From contig NEUZ01000008.1 in the NCBI GenBank assembly GCA_002304435.1, positions 1-44,805 of the forward strand: DNA of 44,805 nt. The letters run 5' to 3'. Source of the DNA: Opitutia bacterium Tous-C8FEB (GTDB lineage: Bacteria; Verrucomicrobiota; Verrucomicrobiia; Opitutales; Opitutaceae). The notes below the pieces were generated by a model. That model was not told the origin of the DNA and made no database searches. It saw only the letters and a program-made list of their open reading frames with translations. Positions 39,226 through 44,805 of the stretch are shown here, in pieces; position 1 is the stretch's first letter; every line of letters begins with the position of its first letter. The position numbers and the translations under genes are program-made.

Positions 39226-40623
39226 TCAGGCGGGACGGAGAGCAGGCAGACTCGCGGCGGCGATGGCCTGGCCGTGGCGCTTGTCCTTCTCGTCCGGGGT
39301 GTGCAGGCGGACCCGCGCGGCGAGTTCCGGGAAGTCAGCGCGGAGCACCTCGCGGGCGCGCTGCAACAGCAGGTCGCCGCCGGCGCCAGAGGTCACGCGA
39401 CCCAGCACAAGGAGGTGGCGCAGGGCGTAGAAGTCGGCGTAGTGAGCGATCGCGTAGCCGAAGGAGGCGCCGATCGACTCGTAGATCCGGGCGGCGCGCG
39501 CGTCCCCGGCCGCCATCGCCTCCTGCACCCGGATCAACTGTTCCGGCAGGGGCAGACCCCGGGGAATCTCCAGTCCGGCCAAGGGGGCCAGGCGGCCCAC
39601 CGCCTGCTGCGAGAAGTACTGCACGCCGCAGCCGGCGTCCCCGGACCACTCGTCCCGCGGGGCATCCGGGTGGTAGTCGACCGGCGCGAAGGCCAGCTCG
39701 TTCAGCCACGGGGTGATGCCGCCGGAGGGCGTCACGTAGCCCGCGGCGAGGCTCGTGCCCATCGCGATGCCCAGCACAGCACCGTCGCCGAGGCTCATCG
39801 AGCCGGCGAGCGCCGTGACCTCGCCGTCGTTGGCAACCTCGAAAGGCACGCCGCCCCACCGCTCCTGGAGCGTGAAGAACATCCGGCGGACCCGCGCGTC
39901 GAAGGCCGCGGGGGGCACGCCCCGGAACAGGGAGGCGACCCGCACCTCGTTGTTCACGTAGATCCCGGCGGCGCTGCCGCCGATCGCGTCCACCCGCGGC
40001 AAGTGACGGGCCGCCCGCGTGAGGGAGTCGTGGATGCCTTCAAGATGATAGGCGGGATCCTGTTGGAAATAGGGATCCCAGGCGATCTCCTCGGAGTAGA
40101 CGACCTTGCCGTCGATAACCGCGGCGGCTTTGCGGTCACTGCCCCCGAGGTCAAAACCGATCCGACACCCGTCAAGGTGGCGACCCACCGGCAAGGCGGC
40201 GACAGCCTCCGCGGGCAATTCAGCGAGGGGACAGGCCTCGACCCGGAACGCGGCCCGGTAGGTGCGTTCGCCCATGAAGGCGTGGTCGAAGGCCCGCGCC
40301 CCGCCCGGCGCGTACACCGAAGCCAGGTGGCGAGCGACTTCGTCGGCGCCGCCCACGGAGACGTGGCAGCCCCCCCGCTGCCAAAGGAGGAATTTCAGCA
40401 GGCGCTCGGCGTAAACCAGGGTCAACGCCGCGTGCGGGTGTCCCGCGCCGAGCACGCGGCTGTCGTGCCGAGAGACCCCGCCGCCCGGGGAGCGGAGCAC
40501 CAGCGCGAGGGGCCGGGAGCCGGGATCCGCGGCGACCAGCGCGCCGTAGGCGCGGTTCCAGAGGGCGGCCGGGACGAAGTCCCGTTCGAGGCACGGCCGC
40601 AGGGAGGGAGCCAGAGTGAGCAT
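39226..40623 (-). CDS. ROK family protein with long N-terminal extension (probable sugar kinase)
   Basis: Protein of 465 residues. The ROK/ASKHA phosphate-1 loop starts near residue 155 (IGFDLGGSDRKAAAV). An adenosine-side motif (LGIAMGTSLAAGYV) and EVANDGEVTALAG follow, giving a complete kinase fold. The first 150 residues are an extension not seen in ordinary glucokinases. It contains the segments YAERLLKFLLWQRGG and FDHAFMGERTYRA and does not look like a winged helix, so this is not a NagC-type repressor. The canonical CxCGxxGC zinc motif is absent (only DAGCGVQYF is found). It sits between the kinase-NagB gene (11 bases) and the PIG-L gene (8 bases), so glucosamine or GlcNAc is a likely substrate by context. 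Confidence 0.85.
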   Translation of the reverse strand: MLTLAPSLRPCLERDFVPAALWNRAYGALVAADPGSRPLALVLRSPGGGVSRHDSRVLGAGHPHAALTLVYAERLLKFLLWQRGGCHVSVGGADEVARHLASVYAPGGARAFDHAFMGERTYRAAFRVEACPLAELPAEAVAALPVGRHLDGCRIGFDLGGSDRKAAAVIDGKVVYSEEIAWDPYFQQDPAYHLEGIHDSLTRAARHLPRVDAIGGSAAGIYVNNEVRVASLFRGVPPAAFDARVRRMFFTLQERWGGVPFEVANDGEVTALAGSMSLGDGAVLGIAMGTSLAAGYVTPSGGITPWLNELAFAPVDYHPDAPRDEWSGDAGCGVQYFSQQAVGRLAPLAGLEIPRGLPLPEQLIRVQEAMAAGDARAARIYESIGASFGYAIAHYADFYALRHLLVLGRVTSGAGGDLLLQRAREVLRADFPELAARVRLHTPDEKDKRHGQAIAAASLPALRPA

Positions 40624-40634
40624 CGGAGCCGCGA

Positions 40635-43600
40635 TCAGTCGAGGCGCGCGCGGGAGAAGCCCTCAAGGGCCTCATAGTCGGCCAACCCGAGCTTGTCGTA
40701 ATTGGCCGCGAGGGCACGGTTCTGCTGCTCCGCCTGCTGCCAGGGCTCCCTTAGCCCAGCGGCAACGGGAGTCTGGCTGCGTTGGGACTTGTGGTGGAAC
40801 ACGACTTGGATCTTTTGCGCCAGCTCGCGCGGGCTCAACGGCACCGCCATCTCGATCTCGGCCGCCTCCCAGGGCTGCTCAACCCCGCGGTAAGCCCAGA
40901 CCCGGCAGTCTTTGGCCCACGGCTCGCCGGCTACCTGCCCCCACGCCTGCCGAACCAATTGGAAACCGACCGCAGTGATCGACGAAGGGTCATCTCGTTC
41001 GCCCGTGAGGAATATCTGGTTTGGCGTCAGGTCGCGCAGCAGCGCGGCCACCGCCGCCACGTCCTCCGCGTCGGGCGCGAACTGGCGGTAGCGCCCGCGC
41101 TCGTAGAACCCGAGGTCGAGGAAGCGGGCTTGGCTTGGGGCGTAACCGCAATCCCGCAACGAGGCGCGCGCCTCGCCGCGGCGCAACAGCCCCTTGAGCC
41201 GGCGAATTGACGCCGAATCCGCGGCGAAGGCCGCCTTCTCGAGGAGTTCCTTGCGGGTGGTCCGCGCAAATTCCGCCACTGGCCCCTCCGAACGCGCGAG
41301 GGTCTCCGCAATGTCGCCCACGAGGTCCGCCGCCATCACCGCCTCCTCATCCGGCACGGCGAGGTTGCCGGAGGTGAGGTAGACGACCGTGACGTCGTGC
41401 CCCTGATCCTTGAGCCGCCGGAGCGTGCCTCCCATCCCCAGCACGTCGTGGGAGGGCTCTGGGCTGAAGACCACCACTCGCTTCGGGAACGGCAGGGCCC
41501 GCTCCGGGCGGGAGCTGTCGTCCGCGTTGGGCTTGCCGCCGGGCCAGCCGGTGATCGTGCGCTGGATCTCGTTGAAGATCCTGATGTTCAACCCGTAGCT
41601 TGGGCCCTGCTCGGTGAGGAGATCCGCCATCCCGTGTTCACTGTAATCCTCATCCAACAACTTAAGCACCGGTTTTCCAACCGTCTGCGAGAGCCACATC
41701 ACGGCGCGGCGGGCGAGCGCGGGGCTCCACACGACCGGGGTGACCAGCCAGGGGTGGCGGACACGGGTGAGGCCGGAGGCGGCGGCCTCATCGAGCAGAA
41801 AACGGACCTGGGGGTGCCCCTGCAGAAAGCTGGCCGGCAGGGCGTCGGACGGCGGGGCCTCGACGGCGGCGGCGACGACGGCGGCCTTGGACTCGCCCCA
41901 CGCGAGCAACACGATGCGGCGCGCGTCCAGGATGGTGCCGACACCCATCGTGATCGCGTGACGGGGCACGTTGGCCTCGCCGAGGAAGTCGCGGGCCGCA
42001 TCGCGCCGGGTGAGACCGTCGAGGGTGACGAGGCGGGTGCGCGATTCCCGGCTGGAGCCAGGCTCGTTGAAGCCGATGTGGCCGGTGCGGCCGATACCGA
42101 GCACCTGCAGGTCGAGGCCGCCCGCGGCGCGGATGCGCTCCTCGTAGCGCCGGCACCACCCGAACACCTCACCGCGCGGGACCGTGCCGTCGGGGACGTT
42201 CACGTTGGTCGCCGGGATGTCGAGGTGGTTAAAGAGCTGCTCGTGCATGAAGCGCCAGTAGCTCTCCGGATGCTCGCGGGGGAGCCCGTAGTATTCATCG
42301 AGGTTGAAGGTGATGACGTTGCGGAAGCTCAGGCCGTCCTCGCGGTGCAGCCGGATTAGCTGCCGGTAGAGCCGGACCGGGGTGGAACCCGTGGCCAAAC
42401 CGAGCACCGTAGGCTTGCCCGCGCGGTCGTGGGCGCGGATCAGGTCGGCGATCTCGCCCGCCAGCCGGGCGCAGGCGTCGTCGGCCCCCGGAAAAATCTC
42501 GGTGACGATGCGCTCGCGCTGCTGGGACTCGCTGGAGGTGGGGATCATGGGAGCTGAAACGGTGGCGGCGGAGCTGCGGCGCGCGCGGGCGGCGAGGCGG
42601 CGGACGGCAGCCTCCATCGCTTCGCGCTGGTCCTCAAGACTCCGCACCAGGGCGAACTGGCTGCGGGCCCGGTCAAGGTTTTGGCCCTCGCGATGGATGC
42701 GGAAGTAGGCGTCGCCCTCGAGGTGATCGGTGAGGAAGCGCATCCCGATCTCAAGGGCGATCAGGCGGCCCGCGAACGCGAGTTGCCCGATCTCGGCCTC
42801 GTTCAGCAATCCGCCCGTACCCGCGAGGTAGCCCTCGACCAGCGCCTCGAAGATCTCCGGCCGCGCGCGAACCTTGGCCAGATCGCGCTCGTCCTCCGGC
42901 GCAGCATTCGTCGCCGAACGCACCAGATCCCCGAAATCGTAGAGCGCCAGCCCCGGCATTACGGTGTCGAGGTCGATGACGCAGAGCCCGGCACCAGTCC
43001 GGTCGTCGATCAGGACGTTGTTCAGTTTGGTGTCGTTGTGGGTGACGCGTTCGGGCAGCTCACCCCGGGCGTGCAGGTCGAGTAGTTGGTCGACCATCCG
43101 CTCGCGCGCGCGCACAAAGGCCAGTTCGGCGGCAACCCCCGCCGCCCGACCCCGCCGATCCTCGGCGGCGGCGCGCATTAGGGCATCAAACCGACGCCTA
43201 GTATGGTGGAAGTCCGGAATCGTTTCCCGGAGGCGCTCCCCCGGCAGGTCGCCGAGCATCCGCTGGAACTCCCCGTACGCGCGGGCCGCCTCCCGCGCCA
43301 TCTCCGGGCCCCGGATGACGTCGTGCGACGTCGCGTCCCCGATGAACACGTAACAGCGCCAAGCGCCGGTCGCGTCCCGCAGCAGGTTTTCCCCGCCCCG
43401 GGTCGGGATCAGCGTGAGGACGCGCCGCTGCGGGTCTGGCACCCCGGCGGCAAGCGCCCGCCGCCCGGCGTGGGCCGTGACGCGCGCGACGTTCGCCATC
43501 ACGGCGTCCACATCGCGGAAGACGTGCTCGTTGATGCGCTGCAGGATGTAGCGGGTCGAAACGCCGGCCTGCTCGAAGGTGACCGCGAAGGTGTCGTTGA

Positions 43601-43703
43601 TGTGCCCGTTGCCGTGGGGCGCCCCGCCACAGTAGGTGCCGCCGAGCCGGAAGGCGGCGGCGACCGAGCGCAAGGCGGCGGCGTCGATGGTCACGGAGGA
43701 CAT
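40635..43703 (-). CDS. Fusion: APH/NahK-like sugar kinase - glucosamine-6-phosphate deaminase (NagB) - degenerate PIG-L domain
   Basis: One open frame of 1022 residues from ATG 43703. Residues 1 to about 370 are an aminoglycoside-phosphotransferase-fold kinase close to N-acetylhexosamine kinases: GNGHINDTF, catalytic THNDTKLNNVL (H222, D224) and metal-binding VIDLDTVMPG. A short Ala/Arg/Ser linker leads to a Met at residue 386 (base 42548), where a normal long NagB would begin. NagB shows LGLATGSTPVRLY, FNLDEYYGL and GIGRTGHIGFNEP (His 542). The C-terminal domain (about residue 740 on) is PIG-L-like (GMGGTLRRLKDQGHDVTVVY), but both metal motifs are lost: SPEPSHD (748-753 region) instead of PHPDD, and DPSSIT (905-910) instead of DPHGTH. 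NagB converts glucosamine 6-phosphate to fructose 6-phosphate and ammonia. Internal initiation at 42548 could also yield separate NagB. The kinase product, 1- or 6-phosphate, is unknown. Confidence 0.85.
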   Translation of the reverse strand: MSSVTIDAAALRSVAAAFRLGGTYCGGAPHGNGHINDTFAVTFEQAGVSTRYILQRINEHVFRDVDAVMANVARVTAHAGRRALAAGVPDPQRRVLTLIPTRGGENLLRDATGAWRCYVFIGDATSHDVIRGPEMAREAARAYGEFQRMLGDLPGERLRETIPDFHHTRRRFDALMRAAAEDRRGRAAGVAAELAFVRARERMVDQLLDLHARGELPERVTHNDTKLNNVLIDDRTGAGLCVIDLDTVMPGLALYDFGDLVRSATNAAPEDERDLAKVRARPEIFEALVEGYLAGTGGLLNEAEIGQLAFAGRLIALEIGMRFLTDHLEGDAYFRIHREGQNLDRARSQFALVRSLEDQREAMEAAVRRLAARARRSSAATVSAPMIPTSSESQQRERIVTEIFPGADDACARLAGEIADLIRAHDRAGKPTVLGLATGSTPVRLYRQLIRLHREDGLSFRNVITFNLDEYYGLPREHPESYWRFMHEQLFNHLDIPATNVNVPDGTVPRGEVFGWCRRYEERIRAAGGLDLQVLGIGRTGHIGFNEPGSSRESRTRLVTLDGLTRRDAARDFLGEANVPRHAITMGVGTILDARRIVLLAWGESKAAVVAAAVEAPPSDALPASFLQGHPQVRFLLDEAAASGLTRVRHPWLVTPVVWSPALARRAVMWLSQTVGKPVLKLLDEDYSEHGMADLLTEQGPSYGLNIRIFNEIQRTITGWPGGKPNADDSSRPERALPFPKRVVVFSPEPSHDVLGMGGTLRRLKDQGHDVTVVYLTSGNLAVPDEEAVMAADLVGDIAETLARSEGPVAEFARTTRKELLEKAAFAADSASIRRLKGLLRRGEARASLRDCGYAPSQARFLDLGFYERGRYRQFAPDAEDVAAVAALLRDLTPNQIFLTGERDDPSSITAVGFQLVRQAWGQVAGEPWAKDCRVWAYRGVEQPWEAAEIEMAVPLSPRELAQKIQVVFHHKSQRSQTPVAAGLREPWQQAEQQNRALAANYDKLGLADYEALEGFSRARLD

Positions 43704-43752
43704 CCGTACCATCCAAGGACCCGCAGCGACCGGCGCAACACGTGTTTTCGGG

Positions 43753-44388
43753 TCAGGCCGCCAGCGCGTGGCACGCCAGGAACAGCTCCTCGTCGTCGAG
43801 CGCTGGCACGCGGGCAAGCTGCGAGCGGACCGCGGGTTCCCAGAGCGACGCCCGGAGGGGGGCGAGCAAGCGCGGCGGCAGGTCCGGCTCGGCCACCCGG
43901 CGTAGGATCGCAAGCGCCTGGCGGCTGGCCGGCAGGCCCAGCCATTGCAGGAGCCCGAAGGCGCCATCCCGCCCGTGCACCGCCGAGATCTCCGCCCATG
44001 CCGCGGCGCCGCCACCCCGCAGCTCGGGGTGCGCCGCGAGAAAGCACGCAAGCACCGGCGTCTGGTGTAGTTCCGGAATCAGGTCCGGGCACCGCAGGGC
44101 CACCAGCAGCGCCGCCATCCGGCCGTGCGTGTACCGTTGCAGCAATCCCCGCACCTCCGGTGGGACGAACTCCAGGAACCGCCGCCAGGCCGCTCCGCCC
44201 ACCCCGAGGGCCGCTGAGGCCAACGCCCCGGGAGAAGGGTCCTCCGCGTCCCAGCGCCCCGGGATCACCTCACGGTGGAACGTCGCCTCAGGCCAAGCGG
44301 TCACGCGGTGGCGGTAACCATCGTGAATCCAATTCAGGGAACCAGGAGCGATATCGGGGCCGGAAGCGCGGCGGGGGGAGTTCATCAT
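43753..44388 (-). CDS. Conserved-looking hypothetical protein, first gene of the amino-sugar operon
   Basis: Protein of 211 residues starting at ATG 44388 (a second ATG follows at once), 49 bases before the kinase-NagB gene. No domain was recognised. The sequence has a Trp-rich N-terminal part (LNWIHDGYRHRVTAWPEATF) and then amphipathic helices rich in Leu and Ala (LLQRYTHGRMAALLVALRC, LRASLWEPAVRSQLARV). It looks like a soluble helical protein, possibly with helical repeats. There is no signal peptide. A palindromic operator candidate lies 18 bases before its start, so it is probably the first gene transcribed in the operon. It could be a partner protein or regulator; no function is proposed. 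Confidence 0.65.
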   Translation of the reverse strand: MMNSPRRASGPDIAPGSLNWIHDGYRHRVTAWPEATFHREVIPGRWDAEDPSPGALASAALGVGGAAWRRFLEFVPPEVRGLLQRYTHGRMAALLVALRCPDLIPELHQTPVLACFLAAHPELRGGGAAAWAEISAVHGRDGAFGLLQWLGLPASRQALAILRRVAEPDLPPRLLAPLRASLWEPAVRSQLARVPALDDEELFLACHALAA

Positions 44389-44406
44389 CGCAGCGTACCA
44401 GACGGG

Positions 44407-44425
44407 TGGGACATAGCTTGTCCCA
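44407..44425. promoter_or_regulatory. Palindromic operator candidate TGGGACA-N5-TGTCCCA
   Basis: TGGGACA (44407-44413) and TGTCCCA (44419-44425) are perfect 7-base inverted repeats separated by TAGCT. The site lies in the 64-base space between the divergent starts of the amino-sugar operon (44388) and the WYL-type regulator (44453). It would overlap the core promoters of both. The symmetry and position are those of an operator for the adjacent regulator, controlling itself and the operon. The half-sites TGTCCCA occur singly in glnD and the decarboxylase coding regions, but no second palindromic copy was noticed here. Confidence 0.65.
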
Positions 44426-44452
44426 GCCCGAAAAACCTGTCCGGCTTCCCGC

Positions 44453-44805
44453 GTGCCCGCCCCCTACCACACCTCCCGGCCCCCGATGGAACGGATGCTG
44501 CGGATCCACGACGAGCTGCGCCGCGGCGCATTCACAAACTGCACCAAGCTGGCCGCCGCCCTCGAGGTCTCCCGGAAGACCATTGTGCGTGACATCGCCT
44601 TTATGCGCGACCGGCTCGACCTTCCGGTCGAGTTCGACCCCCTGATCAACGCCTACCGCTACACGCACCCGGTCGCTGCCTTCCCCACCGTCAACGTCAC
44701 TGAGGGCGAACTCCTCGCTCTCCTCGTCGCCCGCAAGGCCCTCGAGCAGTACCGCGGCACCCCGTTCCACCGGCAACTGGAGGCCTCGTTCGACAAGCTG
44801 ACCGG
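44453..44805 (+). CDS. WYL-type HTH transcriptional regulator (3' end outside window)
   Basis: The first 117 codons are present; the frame is open to the window end. GTG 44453 is preferred because the conserved segment SRPPMERMLRIHDELRRG starts before the ATG at 44486. A winged helix (about residues 12-60) follows: CTKLAAALEVSRKTIVRDI is the recognition-helix region. The linker (FDPLINAYRYTHP) and the start of the region preceding the WYL ligand-binding domain (VTEGELLALLVARKALEQYR) match this regulator family. The WYL motif itself would be downstream. It is divergent from the amino-sugar operon with a 19-base palindrome between them, so it most likely controls that operon, perhaps sensing a phosphorylated amino sugar. 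Confidence 0.85.
   Translation, partial: MPAPYHTSRPPMERMLRIHDELRRGAFTNCTKLAAALEVSRKTIVRDIAFMRDRLDLPVEFDPLINAYRYTHPVAAFPTVNVTEGELLALLVARKALEQYRGTPFHRQLEASFDKLT

Noticed and set aside
43203-44645. A 480-codon plus-strand frame across the kinase gene, the hypothetical gene and the WYL-type gene start
   Set aside because: It crosses three better-supported genes and the operator, and its translation is Pro/Arg-rich low complexity.

Overview
The window is GC-rich bacterial chromosome. Its gene content points to a member of the Verrucomicrobiota, most likely family Opitutaceae. The evidence is large TonB-dependent receptors with an N-terminal carboxypeptidase-regulatory-like domain, exported sulfatases, ThuA and PHP proteins, a WYL-type regulator, an unusually long NagB, and generally weak ribosome binding sites. 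This placement rests on pattern recognition, not on a database search. Genes are tightly packed: no gap exceeds 200 bases, and there is no rRNA, tRNA, CRISPR array, insertion sequence or prophage.

Layout. (1) 1-2.8 kb: the 3' part of a cardiolipin synthase/phospholipase D gene and an exported DUF885 metallopeptidase-like protein. (2) 2.8-10.7 kb: two divergent TonB-dependent receptors whose shared upstream region holds a perfect 20-bp palindrome; the second is followed closely by a Tat-type exported FAD oxidoreductase. (3) 10.7-17.0 kb: ndk and a BtuB-like receptor on the minus strand, divergent from a cobalamin-dependent methionine synthase split into two genes (homocysteine half, then pterin/B12/AdoMet half) that lie in the same frame around one TGA. 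(4) 17-23 kb: a ThuA-like protein, a membrane protein fused to a spermidine-synthase-like domain, and valS. (5) 23.2-28 kb: glnD overlapping a soluble GAF/histidine kinase gene, which overlaps a small membrane protein gene. (6) 28-31.6 kb: a polyamine locus with an ornithine/lysine decarboxylase, a deoxyhypusine-synthase-like enzyme and agmatine deiminase. (7) 31.7-37.9 kb: three consecutive exported Cys-type sulfatases, convergent with an exported PHP-type metallohydrolase. (8) 38-44.8 kb: a small membrane protein, then a minus-strand amino-sugar operon: unknown 211-aa protein, a three-part kinase-NagB-PIG-L protein, a ROK protein and a stand-alone PIG-L deacetylase. A WYL-type regulator is divergent from it across a near-ideal palindromic operator.

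How the genes may work together. The sulfatases and receptors fit uptake and desulfation of complex glycans. The last operon would convert the liberated amino sugars to fructose 6-phosphate and ammonia. GlnD and the polyamine enzymes handle nitrogen. The most unusual object is the amino-sugar operon. A complete sugar-kinase domain runs in frame into NagB, and the C-terminal PIG-L domain of NagB has lost both metal-binding motifs, while a separate PIG-L enzyme in the same operon keeps them.
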